9,787 bases of DNA from Paracoccaceae bacterium (GCA_015487255.1 WFQA01000293.1:1-9787); one strand, 5' to 3'; positions 1-7,133 are shown, numbered from the stretch's first letter. The notes: generated from the letters alone by a model not told the origin. Made by a program: numbers and translations.

Positions 1-63
1 CAAATCCTCGGGCCGTTCAACGCCGCTAAGCAGCTCGTCCAGTAGTTCCTTGGAAATCGTCAT
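1..63 (-). CDS. IS256-family transposase, N-terminal fragment (runs off window)
   Basis: Only the first 21 codons are in the window. They read MTISKELLDELLSGVERPED followed by Leu. The pattern 'KELLDELL.G..RPEDL' is, from memory, the conserved start of alphaproteobacterial IS256-family (mutator-type, DDE) transposases, which cut and rejoin the ends of their own element. An in-frame ATG also exists at 72 (adding Met-Thr-Thr), but the AAGGAG ribosome-binding site at about 74-79 sits almost directly against it. That site is about 10 nt from the ATG at 63, so 63 is preferred. The catalytic domain is outside the window, so an intact gene cannot be claimed. Identification rests on a short stretch and is inference from remembered family sequences. 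Confidence 0.72.
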   Translation of the reverse strand, partial: MTISKELLDELLSGVERPEDL

Positions 64-131
64 TGTCGTCATGCTCCTTCGTTGGTGAAGCATGGACCAT
101 TTTACTCATACACAGAAGATCGGACAGTCTC
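1..131 (-). mobile_element. Edge of an IS256-family insertion sequence
   Basis: The transposase start at 63 is followed outward by about 68 bp of non-coding DNA ending in ACACAGAAGATCGGACAGTC plus TC at 110-131. Read inward from 131 this is GAGACTGTCCGATCTTCTGT..., resembling the terminal inverted repeats I remember for alphaproteobacterial IS256 elements. The edge is placed at about 131. IS256 elements make 8-9 bp target duplications, so AAATTGCG (132-139) would be one copy; the partner copy is outside the window. The edge lies 25 bp past the stop of the neighbouring hypothetical gene, so the IS landed just downstream of it. The boundary is inferred, since the second inverted repeat cannot be seen. 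Confidence 0.6.
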
Positions 132-156
132 AAATTGCGAAATCGCTTAAGCGGTT

Positions 157-1098
157 TTACTTCAAGCCCAAGGCCTCAAACCGTTCTTTAAATGGCTTAT
201 CGGTCTTCATTGCGCTTAAATAATTGTCGCGCTGGTCTTGCCCTTGCGACCAAAGCTTTTGGTCGGATTCCACGGCTTTTTCAACAGCCAAATCGACAAG
301 AGCTTGCCTTGCAGTTATACTTTTCAAAACTGAGTTTTCTGAAACTATTTCTTCCATTGCGGATAGCATTGATTCAATTCTGCGATTTTTATTTTCCCTA
401 CTGGCCTTTGCGGCCATTTCGCTGCTAGATTTTTTTCGTTCCAGCTCTTTTAGCGCAATTTCTTCAGATTGCGATAACACCATTTCCATTTCGCGCCATA
501 GGTAACCGACTGAATAGTCATCTTCTAAGATGTAAAAACAATAAAAAATTCTAACCGCATAACCTGCCAGTGAAGTAATGTGATACCGCGAAAGGACATA
601 TTTTGCCTCTAAAACAACGGTCCATTTTTCACCATACTCTGATTCTAATGCCGCTTTCTCATCACTAGAAAAAGCCTCAAAAACTTTTTTTGCCGTATCG
701 AAGGATTTGGTTATCACACCACAATCAACAAGAGCATTATAGCACGCGTGATGGAAAGCATCATTGTCTCCGGTGAAAAATTCCAAAGCTTGGGCTGGAA
801 TACCATTGTTAATCACAAAGCTTACTTTGTCGAAGTCTTCAATGCTCTTACCCACGGAGAGCGCCCTAACTTGTTCTTCCGCTTCCGATTTGGTTTCATA
901 TGCGTAGCGCAAAATTCTAATATCACCCATACCAGTCTTCTTAGTTATGACTGCAAACCAATCAGTTTCTTTTACATCTTCCGGAAGTTTGTTGTCCGCA
1001 AGAAGGAACGGATTTCCAAAGTCTGCCCCAGATTTCACCTCGGAACTCACCACCCGTGTTTCTCTGTTTGGTGTTGTTGCCCTTTGTTTTTTATCCAT
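157..1098 (-). CDS. Hypothetical protein, translationally coupled to the integrase
   Basis: I do not recognise this 313-aa protein. The ATG at 1098 is preferred over an in-frame TTG at 1104 because a GAGG sits about 9 nt upstream of it. The start lies in the last codons of the integrase (ATGGATAA, 8-nt overlap), which suggests translational coupling. There is no signal peptide. The N-terminal ~40 residues are polar and probably disordered. Residues 46-110 look like a mixed alpha/beta domain. Residues 168-192 are aromatic and hydrophobic (two Cys/Tyr/Phe-rich clusters) but not a convincing membrane span. Residues 200-280 are charged and helical with coiled-coil character (Glu/Lys/Ser rich). 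Base composition is clearly more AT-rich than the backbone, consistent with island cargo. Possible roles, all speculative, include an accessory factor for integration or excision, or unrelated cargo. The gene is likely real: long, with a good ribosome-binding site and coherent composition. Confidence 0.82.
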   Translation of the reverse strand: MDKKQRATTPNRETRVVSSEVKSGADFGNPFLLADNKLPEDVKETDWFAVITKKTGMGDIRILRYAYETKSEAEEQVRALSVGKSIEDFDKVSFVINNGIPAQALEFFTGDNDAFHHACYNALVDCGVITKSFDTAKKVFEAFSSDEKAALESEYGEKWTVVLEAKYVLSRYHITSLAGYAVRIFYCFYILEDDYSVGYLWREMEMVLSQSEEIALKELERKKSSSEMAAKASRENKNRRIESMLSAMEEIVSENSVLKSITARQALVDLAVEKAVESDQKLWSQGQDQRDNYLSAMKTDKPFKERFEALGLK

Positions 1099-2293
1099 GA
1101 CCAATCCTCACAACTTGCCCACTTTCCCCTGTCACATATCCCGTCCAGCGCTCAAGCAAGGCGCGGCGGCGGTCTATCAGGTCGGTGCGGGCATAAGCGC
1201 GCTCAACATCGCTGCCCACCTTATGCGAAAGGCTCATTTCGGCCACTTCGCGCGGGGCATGGGCAACCTCGCTGGCCCAATCCCTGAAGGTGCTTCTAAA
1301 GCCGTGAACCGTTACCCCCTCAACGCCCATCCGGCGCAACAGCATAAGCATGGCCATGTTGGAAAGCGGCTTGTGGCGCTTTTGGCCCTCAAACACATAT
1401 TCGCTTTGCAGCGCCTTCAACGGCTCGATGATTTCAAGCATGGCAGGGGTCAGCGGCACCCTATGCAGCACTTCGGTTTTCATGCGTTCCTCTGGCACGT
1501 TCCAAACCCCGCTTTCAAAATCAAATTCTTCCCAGCGCGCGCCCAGCACCTCGCCCGTGCGCGACCCCGTAAGGCAGGTAAACATAAGCGCCTTGGCAGA
1601 CATGGCAGAACGGTTTTGCAAATCGGCATAGAAGGCTGGCACGTCTTGCCACGGCATGGCCTTGTGGTGCTTCACCTTCACTTTGACCTTGGGCAGCACC
1701 CGCGCGTCTTTAATGGCGGTTACAGGGTTTTCCCCCGTGCGCCAGCCTTTGGATTTGGCCACGTCCAGCACCACCTTTAGGCGCTGGGCCACCCGCTTTG
1801 CGGTTTCGTGCTTTTCGGTCCAGATCGGCGACAGGCAAGACAGGATTTCGGGCTGGCCGATTTCCGACACCAAGCGCCTGCCGATTTTGGGAAAGGCATA
1901 ATCGCGCAAAGTGTTGATAAACTGGTCACCGTGCTTTTTGTTGCGCCATGTTGGCAGCCGTTCCATATGCACTTGCCGCGCCACTTCCTCAAATGTCGGA
2001 ATTGCGCCCACCGCGCTATATTTCGGGTTAATCCCTTGCTTGGCCATCATGCGATATTTTAAGGCCCGCTCACGCGCGATATTTAGCGGCGTGACGTTGG
2101 CCCCGCCCAAACCAAAGTCGGTGCGCAGCGGCGCGCCCTTGGCGTTTCTCTGGCCTTTTACGGTTACCCGAAGCACCCAACGCCGCGCCCCTGAAGGGTC
2201 CACCACCAGAAAAAGCCCGTTGCCGTCACCATGCCGTCCGGCTGGCAGCGAGTCGATTATGCGCTTTGTAAGCTTGCCTGTTAAATGGCTCAT
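1091..2293 (-). CDS. int: Tyrosine-type site-specific integrase (P4/tRNA-island type)
   Basis: This 400-aa enzyme would catalyse integration and excision of the island by strand exchange through a 3'-phosphotyrosine intermediate. The N-terminal ~90 residues match the DUF4102-like arm-binding domain of P4 integrases (G26-L-F-L-V-V-D-P-S-G-A-R-R-W at 26-39). A core-binding SAM-like domain covers roughly 100-195 and the catalytic domain about 210-385. All six expected catalytic residues are present: Arg245 (TGSRTGEVLGARW), Lys272, His330 and Arg333 (VHGFRSTFRDWA), His357 (LSHKVG) and nucleophile Tyr367 (VERAYARTD). Length is typical. The gene starts 150 bp from the CCA end of tRNA-Ser(GGA) and reads away from it, the usual layout for an integrase beside its attachment site. 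No convincing Shine-Dalgarno precedes the ATG; the predicted leader is only ~26 nt. The gene appears intact, so the island may still be mobile if the other end survives. Confidence 0.95.
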   Translation of the reverse strand: MSHLTGKLTKRIIDSLPAGRHGDGNGLFLVVDPSGARRWVLRVTVKGQRNAKGAPLRTDFGLGGANVTPLNIARERALKYRMMAKQGINPKYSAVGAIPTFEEVARQVHMERLPTWRNKKHGDQFINTLRDYAFPKIGRRLVSEIGQPEILSCLSPIWTEKHETAKRVAQRLKVVLDVAKSKGWRTGENPVTAIKDARVLPKVKVKVKHHKAMPWQDVPAFYADLQNRSAMSAKALMFTCLTGSRTGEVLGARWEEFDFESGVWNVPEERMKTEVLHRVPLTPAMLEIIEPLKALQSEYVFEGQKRHKPLSNMAMLMLLRRMGVEGVTVHGFRSTFRDWASEVAHAPREVAEMSLSHKVGSDVERAYARTDLIDRRRALLERWTGYVTGESGQVVRIGHG

Positions 2294-2300
2294 TGAATTT

Positions 2301-2319
2301 ATACCACGTTAAATACCAC
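2301..2319. repeat. Direct repeat at the integrase transcription start (possible operator)
   Basis: ATACCAC occurs at 2301-2307 and again at 2313-2319 on the plus strand (GTGGTAT twice in the direction of the integrase), with a 12-bp period and similar A/T flanks. The pair lies between the predicted start point (~2319) and the integrase ATG (2293). Two half-sites about one helical turn apart in this position would suit a repressor, the integrase itself, or a directionality factor. The repeat is seen; the function is inferred. Confidence 0.45.
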
Positions 2320-2325
2320 ACAGTG

Positions 2326-2353
2326 ATTATAACCAAATCAAACCGAAAGTAAA
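2326..2353 (-). promoter_or_regulatory. Predicted integrase promoter
   Basis: On the minus strand a perfect TATAAT (2326-2331) is preceded, after a 16-bp spacer, by TTTACT (2348-2353), a 4/6 match to the -35 consensus. The predicted start is near 2319, giving a leader of ~26 nt. The surrounding 2294-2443 stretch is markedly AT-rich, and also contains a small dyad, CCTTA-ATTA-TAAGG, at 2381-2394. Confidence 0.55.
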
Positions 2354-2443
2354 GGAAACGTAGCGACAACCCTATATAAGCCTTAATTATAAGGTTAAAA
2401 CAGCATCAAGTCGTATCAAAGAAAATTCAATAAAAGGGGTATC

Positions 2444-2470
2444 TGGCGGACAGACAGGGATTCGAACCCT
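2444..2470 (-). other. Probable attachment site (att) in the tRNA-Ser 3' end
   Basis: P4-type integrases usually recombine within the T-arm and 3' end of a tRNA gene. The segment from the T-loop to CCA of this tRNA-Ser is therefore the likely core, with island DNA beginning at about 2443. The matching direct repeat at the far end is not in the window: I saw no second copy of this segment in 1-2443. The exact crossover point cannot be fixed from one end. Confidence 0.6.
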
Positions 2471-2533
2471 GGAGACGGTTCCCCGCCTACACACTTTCCA
2501 GGCGTGCGCCTTCGACCACTCGGCCACCTGTCC
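2444..2533 (-). tRNA. tRNA-Ser (anticodon GGA)
   Basis: This 90-nt gene includes an encoded CCA (2444-2446). It has a 7-bp acceptor stem (GGACAGG with TCTGTCC, last pair G-U), discriminator G, the GCCGAGTGG D-region, and the anticodon arm GCACGCCTGGAAAGTGTGTA with GGA at 2497-2499. It also has a long variable arm typical of class II tRNAs (CGGGAACCGTC region) and a T-loop GGTTCGAATCC. It decodes UCC and UCU serine codons. The 3' end faces the island integrase, and the tRNA remains complete, as expected when an integrating element restores the 3' part of its target. Confidence 0.97.
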
Positions 2534-2544
2534 TTGCTGCGCTT

Positions 2545-2572
2545 TCTATACGCATTCACACAAGCGGATCAA
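2545..2572 (-). promoter_or_regulatory. Predicted tRNA-Ser promoter
   Basis: On the minus strand TTGATC (2567-2572) and TATAGA (2545-2550) are separated by 16 bp, placing the start a few bases upstream of the mature tRNA 5' end at 2533. This is a good sigma70-like match in the right position. Confidence 0.55.
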
Positions 2573-2614
2573 GCATTGAATCGGTGAATTATACTTTCAT
2601 ACCCGTTAGCAGGT

Positions 2615-2646
2615 TTTGCACGTGGCCTGTTCCACGAAGCGCAAAG
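2615..2646. terminator. Weak hairpin downstream of the mechanosensitive channel gene
   Basis: CGTGG (2621-2625) and CCACG (2632-2636) form a 5-bp stem around a 6-nt loop. It can be extended imperfectly by TTTGC (2615-2619) with GCAAA (2642-2646). It lies 55 bp past the stop of the channel gene. There is no U-tract after it in the transcript direction, so a Rho-independent terminator is only a weak call. Nothing else is evident in 2573-2700. Confidence 0.25.
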
Positions 2647-2700
2647 GGCATTTGCTGGCTTTATAGCAAAACACACATTGGCTTAGCCTGTCAGATCTGG

Positions 2701-5046
2701 TTATTTTCCCTCTTTGGGTGGATGCAGCGCCGCGCGCAGGGCTTCGCCAATTTCTCCGACATTGCGCAAATTCACGTCATTTTGGGTGAACGGAATTTCA
2801 ATCCCCTCTTCCTCAAAACGCTTGGCAATGGCAAAGTTGAGATCGGAACGCACCGAAAGCGTATTGTTAACATCGCGTAAAAAAAGCCGCATCACAAAAT
2901 CCAGCGAACTGGCGCCAAAGTTAACAAATACCACCGATGGTGCCGGGTAAAGCAGCGCTTGCGGGTGCGCCGTGGCGATCTCGGTCAGGATGTTTTTGAC
3001 CTTTTCCGGGTCGGTGCCATAAGCCACTCCCACATTCACCTTCAGCCGCCCGGTAATATCGGGCGCGGTCCAGTTTTGCACTGGACCGGCAATCAGGTCC
3101 GAATTTGGTACAATCACCGCACAACGGTCAAAAGTATCTATCAAGGTGGCGCGCACCGAAATTTTGCGCACAATCCCCTCCACCCCGCCAGCCGAAATCC
3201 AGTCGCCCTCCTTGATTGGGCGCTCGATCAGCAGGATGATCCCCGACACAAAGTTGGACACGATGTTTTGCAGGCCAAAACCAATGCCGACCGAGAGCGC
3301 CCCGGCCACAATCGCCAGGTTGGAAAGATCAAGCCCGGTGGCCGAAATCGCCGCCAGCGCGGCCATGAATATACCAACATAGCCAATCCCCGCCAGCATG
3401 GCATTTTTGCCGCCCGTATCCATTTTGGTGCGTGGCAGCACCGAGGTGCGCACGGTTTTTTGCACCAGCCGGGTGATGGTATAGCCCACGCCAAACACCA
3501 GAATGAACACCAGCAATTCGGTCAGCGAAAACCGGCTTTCACCAATCGACACCCCGGTATTAAGCCATTCCCACATGTTTTTCAGCTCACTCGGGCTGGC
3601 CCCCCAAATCAGCGCCAGCACCGGTAGCGCCGCTATAATCATCAAAAAGGCCACAAAAATCGGGATCAACCGCGCCTGATCCTGCCGGGTGCCCGCCTCG
3701 CTCTGGCCTTCGACCCAGCGCTGCAAAAAGGCGCGAAACAGGTCAAACAGCACCAGAAGCGACGCCAGAAAACCAATGGTGAGAATGGTTGGAAAGGTCA
3801 GATAACGCCCGGCTGCATAATAGCCAAGCCCAGCCAGAATTGGTGCTGAAATTGAAATGACAAACAGCGCCTGCGCCAGCAGCGCGGCAAAACTATGGGC
3901 GGCAGGCTCGCTCTCTCCCTCCGCCCCCTCGGGCTTGGAGCGGGTAATTTGCGCGAGCCTGAACAGCGCCACCGCCGCTACCACAATAAGCGGAAAAAAC
4001 ATAACCGCACGGGTTTCCGGCGGGAAGTTACCCTGCACCGCCATGGCATCCAGCACAATGCTCAACGCATAAACAATACCAAGCACCAGGCTGACCTTAT
4101 AGCCAAGTGCCGGCGCGCTGACCCCGATCATATCAACCCGCGTGCTTTTGCTGCCAAAAACCGAACGCCCCAGCCAAGGTGCTGCGATCAGCGCAAACGC
4201 AACCATGGGCAGGGCATTGAGAATGGCCATGCCGCGCAGGCCCAGTATTTCGGCCGTTGAAAGCGCAAAGATCAGCGCCGCAGCGCCCAATGCCGGGGCC
4301 ACCAGCTTTGACAGGTTGATCAGCGCCAACTGCCAACTCGATGCGCCCTCGCCCACCTGAAGCACCCGCGTAACCAGCCCCGAAAACCGCGCCCGCAGCC
4401 AAAAAAGCATCCATAACCCCAGCAGCGCCACAAATATTGCCATCGGTGCTTTTTGCATCAACGCCTTGCGGCGGGTTTCGCTATCCAGATTGTTACGCAC
4501 TTCACTCCACATACGGGTTGCATAGGTGGTCACATCGCTCAACGCCTTGCCCCAATAAGCCGGGTTGACCGGCACCGGCCCGCGCTCGACCAACTGCTGG
4601 GAAAACCGCTCGCGGATCAAGGTGTTGATCTCGCTGATCAGCCCGTCAATGCGCTGGAAGGATTCCTGCGCCACCGCCAGCGGCACCCGGGCCACGGTGA
4701 TCGACAGATCAAGCTCGGAGCGGCGCGCGGCCAGTTCGGGGGCTTCGCTGGCCCCGTCAGCCGGGGCCGGGCCAAGCGCATCCAGCTGGGCTTGCAGGGC
4801 ATCAACCCGTTTGCGGGCCTCGGCCTCCACGCTCAAGGTCTCCGCACGCTGGGCAGAAAGATCGGCACGCAGGTTTTCCAATGCCGGGGTCGAAGCCCGC
4901 TTGGTCTTTAATATTTCCTCGGCCCGGCTGGCGGTGGCCGACCATTGCTCAACCATTGTCGGGTCAAAGGCATCCTGCGCCGTGGCCTGGCTGCCAAGCG
5001 CCAGCACGGTGAAAACAACAATGCAAAACTGCCGCAAAAACCCCAT
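2701..5046 (-). CDS. Large MscS-family mechanosensitive channel (DUF3772 type)
   Basis: This 781-aa inner-membrane channel likely opens under membrane tension to release solutes on hypo-osmotic shock. Residues 1-23 are a Sec signal peptide (cleavage likely after ATA). Residues 30-185 are a periplasmic region with coiled-coil stretches (about 40-90 and 105-150), its end resembling DUF3772. Around ten hydrophobic segments follow (about 200-217, 240-262, 275-292, 315-335, 347-365, 388-410, 418-438, 460-480, 508-528 and 550-570). The MscS pore helix is at about 575-606, with small-residue packing (AGALSVGIGFGLQNIVSNF). The beta domain follows (ERPIKEGDWI at 608-617; VPNSDLIAGPVQNWT at 646-660) and then the alpha/beta cytoplasmic domain to ~755. 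The size matches the MscK/YbiO-like large class, not the ~280-aa MscS. A GGGAG lies 5 nt before the ATG. It starts 32 bp after cysK on the same strand and is probably co-transcribed with it. Confidence 0.93.
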   Translation of the reverse strand: MGFLRQFCIVVFTVLALGSQATAQDAFDPTMVEQWSATASRAEEILKTKRASTPALENLRADLSAQRAETLSVEAEARKRVDALQAQLDALGPAPADGASEAPELAARRSELDLSITVARVPLAVAQESFQRIDGLISEINTLIRERFSQQLVERGPVPVNPAYWGKALSDVTTYATRMWSEVRNNLDSETRRKALMQKAPMAIFVALLGLWMLFWLRARFSGLVTRVLQVGEGASSWQLALINLSKLVAPALGAAALIFALSTAEILGLRGMAILNALPMVAFALIAAPWLGRSVFGSKSTRVDMIGVSAPALGYKVSLVLGIVYALSIVLDAMAVQGNFPPETRAVMFFPLIVVAAVALFRLAQITRSKPEGAEGESEPAAHSFAALLAQALFVISISAPILAGLGYYAAGRYLTFPTILTIGFLASLLVLFDLFRAFLQRWVEGQSEAGTRQDQARLIPIFVAFLMIIAALPVLALIWGASPSELKNMWEWLNTGVSIGESRFSLTELLVFILVFGVGYTITRLVQKTVRTSVLPRTKMDTGGKNAMLAGIGYVGIFMAALAAISATGLDLSNLAIVAGALSVGIGFGLQNIVSNFVSGIILLIERPIKEGDWISAGGVEGIVRKISVRATLIDTFDRCAVIVPNSDLIAGPVQNWTAPDITGRLKVNVGVAYGTDPEKVKNILTEIATAHPQALLYPAPSVVFVNFGASSLDFVMRLFLRDVNNTLSVRSDLNFAIAKRFEEEGIEIPFTQNDVNLRNVGEIGEALRAALHPPKEGK

Positions 5047-5078
5047 GAGAACTCCCGAGTTGATTCTGGTTTACCCTA

Positions 5079-6119
5079 TCAGCCTATGCGCACATCCGGT
5101 AGCGCTGCCTTCTCCGCCGCAAGCCAGCCCGGCACCGGCAGCTCTTTTTCGCGCAGAAACGCCGGGTTGAACAGCTTGCTTTGGTAGCGGGTGCCATAAT
5201 CGGCCAGAATGGTCACAATCATATGCCCCGGCCCCATTTCGCGCGCCATGCGCATCGCCCCGGCAATGTTGATGCCGCTGGAACCGCCAAGGCACAGCCC
5301 CTCATGCTCCAGCAAATCAAAGATCACCGGCAAGGCCTCGCTGTCGGGGATATTATAGGCCATGTCCAGCTCCAGCCCCTCAAGGTTTTTGGTGATCCGC
5401 CCCTGCCCGATCCCTTCGGTGATGGAACTGCCCTCCGAGGCCAGCTCGCCGGTTTTGTAATAGCTGTAAAGCGCGGCCCCGTCCGGGTCTGCCAGTGCTA
5501 TTTTCACGGTATTGCTGCGCGCGCGCAGCCCCTGCGCCACACCCGCCAAAGTGCCACCCGAGCCAACGGCGCAGATAAAACCATCCACCCTGCCATCGGT
5601 TTGCGCCCAGATTTCGGGGGCGGTGGTATCAATATGGGCCTGGCGATTGGCGATATTGTCAAACTGGTTGGCCCAGATCGCACCATTGGGGTTGCTTTTG
5701 GCCAGCGCCTCGGCCAGCCGGCCGGAATAGCGCACAAAATTATTGGGGTCTTTATAGGGTTTGGCGGGCACTTCCACCAGCTCGGCCCCGGCGATGCGGA
5801 TCATGTCCTTTTTCTCCTGAGACTGGGTCTCGGGGATGACAATAACGGTTTTGAACCCCATCGCCGCGCCAACCAGCGCCAGCCCGATGCCGGTATTACC
5901 GGCGGTGCCTTCCACAATGGTGCCGCCCGGGCTCAGGCTGCCGCGCATCACTGCATCCCTGATAATGGCCAGCGCCGCACGGTCTTTCACCGATTGCCCG
6001 GGGTTCATGAATTCCGCCTTGCCATAAATCTCGCACCCCGTGGCCTCAGAGGCGGCATTGAGCCGGATCAGCGGCGTGTTCCCCACCGCGGCGGGCAGAT
6101 CATTGTAAAGTTTCATCAT
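5079..6119 (-). CDS. cysK: Cysteine synthase A (O-acetylserine sulfhydrylase)
   Basis: This 346-aa PLP enzyme should make L-cysteine from O-acetylserine and sulfide in the cytoplasm, the last step of sulfate assimilation. It is a beta-family fold-type II enzyme. The PLP lysine is Lys45 in NPGQSVKDRAAL, and the substrate loop is GTAGNTGIGLA (71-81). The phosphate loop is GSGGT (186-190), and GGSSG (278-282) holds the pyridine-N serine. Enteric CysK has NPSxSVKDR and TSGNTG at the first two sites; the GQ and TAG variants here are, from memory, usual in Rhodobacterales homologues and do not argue against function. The C-terminus extends some 20 residues past the E. coli length. Two adjacent ATGs exist (6119 and 6116); AAGGG lies about 8 nt upstream. 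Cystathionine beta-synthase is less likely because no CBS domain or N-terminal extension is present. Confidence 0.93.
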   Translation of the reverse strand: MMKLYNDLPAAVGNTPLIRLNAASEATGCEIYGKAEFMNPGQSVKDRAALAIIRDAVMRGSLSPGGTIVEGTAGNTGIGLALVGAAMGFKTVIVIPETQSQEKKDMIRIAGAELVEVPAKPYKDPNNFVRYSGRLAEALAKSNPNGAIWANQFDNIANRQAHIDTTAPEIWAQTDGRVDGFICAVGSGGTLAGVAQGLRARSNTVKIALADPDGAALYSYYKTGELASEGSSITEGIGQGRITKNLEGLELDMAYNIPDSEALPVIFDLLEHEGLCLGGSSGINIAGAMRMAREMGPGHMIVTILADYGTRYQSKLFNPAFLREKELPVPGWLAAEKAALPDVRIG

Positions 6120-6152
6120 CCGGTTCCCTTGGGTATGCGCTCATCTCAAGCA

Positions 6153-6207
6153 ATTATATATTTGGCGCGGATGTGCAAGGCTTCGGCGCATATTTGCCCA
6201 AATTATA
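6153..6207 (-). promoter_or_regulatory. Candidate cysK promoter elements
   Basis: Two TATAAT hexamers occur on the minus strand upstream of cysK: 6153-6158 and 6202-6207. The first has TTGCAC (6173-6178) upstream but with a 14-bp spacer, shorter than ideal. The second has only a weak -35 (CGAACA, 17-bp spacer). Either could serve cysK. The 173-bp gap is shared with the divergent DUF6134-like gene, for which I could not identify a convincing promoter. Confidence 0.3.
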
Positions 6208-6292
6208 GGTGTGGTGTTTCTGGCTGTTCGATTTATGGCTTTCCTGATAAACATAGGGTATTGATTTGATGAATTGCAAATGAGGCCCAGCC

Positions 6293-6976
6293 ATGTTTCC
6301 TGACCGTCGCCAGTTTCTGGCCCTTGCCGGCTCTGCCATTACCTTTGCCAGCCTGCCCGCGGGCCCGGCTTCGGCCCGCACCGCCATGCGGCGCTATTCG
6401 GTGCTGCTCGGGCGCAGTCAGGTAGGGCAAACCTCGGTGCGACTCACCCGCAGCGGCGCGCGGGTGGATGCGGAAATCGAGGTCGAATTAAACCTGAACA
6501 TCCTTGGCCTGATCCGCTTTGACTACCGGCTTTCCAACCGCGAAAGCTGGCGGGGCGGGGTGCTGCAAGAGTTGCGCTCCACCACCAACAATAATGGCAA
6601 ACCAGAGCAGGTTACCGCCCGCCGCACCGGGCGCGGGCTGGAAATAGACGGCACCGGCTATCAGGGTATCGTTGAGGGCAACCCGGCCACCACCAGCTAT
6701 TTCACTGCGGATTTTCTGGGCCGATCCACCTGGATCAACACCCAAAACGGCGATGTTTTCACCCCAGATATCGGTCGCGTCGGCCCGGCCAGTTTCACCA
6801 CAGTTGAGGGGGATGTGCCGACCACCAGATACGTGATCAGAGGCGGGGTTGATATCGACCTCTATTATGACCGGGATTACGAATGGATGGGTAGCAGCTT
6901 CAACGTCGCCGGACGCACCGCGCGCATCACCATGTCTGACCGTGGCGGCGCGCTCAACCGGATATGGCTGGGATAA
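6293..6976 (+). CDS. Tat-exported DUF6134-like protein of unknown function
   Basis: This is a 227-aa protein. The N-terminus DRRQFLALAGSA (4-15) is a twin-arginine signal followed by a hydrophobic stretch and an ASA cleavage site at 26-28, so export of a folded protein to the periplasm is likely. The mature part is rich in alternating beta-strand patterns (YSVLLGRSQVGQTSVRLT; VDAEIEVELNLNILGLIRFDY; PTTRYVIRGGVDIDLYYD), suggesting an all-beta barrel or lipocalin-like fold. It resembles what is now called DUF6134, recalled from memory. No catalytic motif is recognisable. A GAGG lies 8 nt upstream of the ATG. It is transcribed divergently from cysK and convergently with the CFA-family gene. In some alphaproteobacteria such proteins sit near CFA-family genes, so a role linked to membrane lipids is possible but only inferred from context. 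Confidence 0.8.
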   Translation: MFPDRRQFLALAGSAITFASLPAGPASARTAMRRYSVLLGRSQVGQTSVRLTRSGARVDAEIEVELNLNILGLIRFDYRLSNRESWRGGVLQELRSTTNNNGKPEQVTARRTGRGLEIDGTGYQGIVEGNPATTSYFTADFLGRSTWINTQNGDVFTPDIGRVGPASFTTVEGDVPTTRYVIRGGVDIDLYYDRDYEWMGSSFNVAGRTARITMSDRGGALNRIWLG

Positions 6977-7012
6977 GCCGATTGCAGCCAGGCCACCGAG
7001 CGCAAGCTCGGC

Positions 7013-7048
7013 CAAGCCCAACGGGAGGGGGCTTGTTGCGCAGCAACA
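7013..7048. repeat. Two overlapping hairpins
   Basis: CAAGCCC (7013-7019) pairs with GGGCTTG (7029-7035), 7 bp with a 9-nt loop. The next stem, TGTTGC-GCA-GCAACA (7034-7048), shares TG with the first, so the two structures are mutually exclusive at that point. Confidence 0.45.
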
Positions 7049-7133
7049 CGACGCCGACGGGCGGGAGAGCACCCTTTCCACCGGGCGGGGTGGTTGGGTT
7101 TGATGCAACATGGCTCTTCACCTCAGCCGGACT

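Noticed and set aside
144..153. CGCTTAAGCG palindrome as terminator of the hypothetical gene
   Set aside because: The 10-bp perfect dyad would leave no loop and has only a short, interrupted T-rich stretch after it, so it is too weak to call.
947..1780. 277-codon open frame on the plus strand across the integrase
   Set aside because: It is antisense to a gene with all catalytic residues present, and its His/Arg-rich sequence has no motif or ribosome-binding site.
2381..2394. Second TATAAT-like promoter upstream of the integrase (2386-2391)
   Set aside because: No -35-like hexamer lies at an acceptable spacing, and the hexamer is part of a small AT-rich dyad.
5181..6269. 362-codon open frame on the plus strand
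   Set aside because: It lies opposite cysK, is rich in His, Arg, Gly and Pro, and has no family resemblance. It is an antisense shadow typical of GC-rich genes.
6120..6292. Riboswitch or T-box leader upstream of cysK
   Set aside because: The AT-rich 173 bp shows no conserved SAM or T-box motif and no terminator-like hairpin near the start codon.
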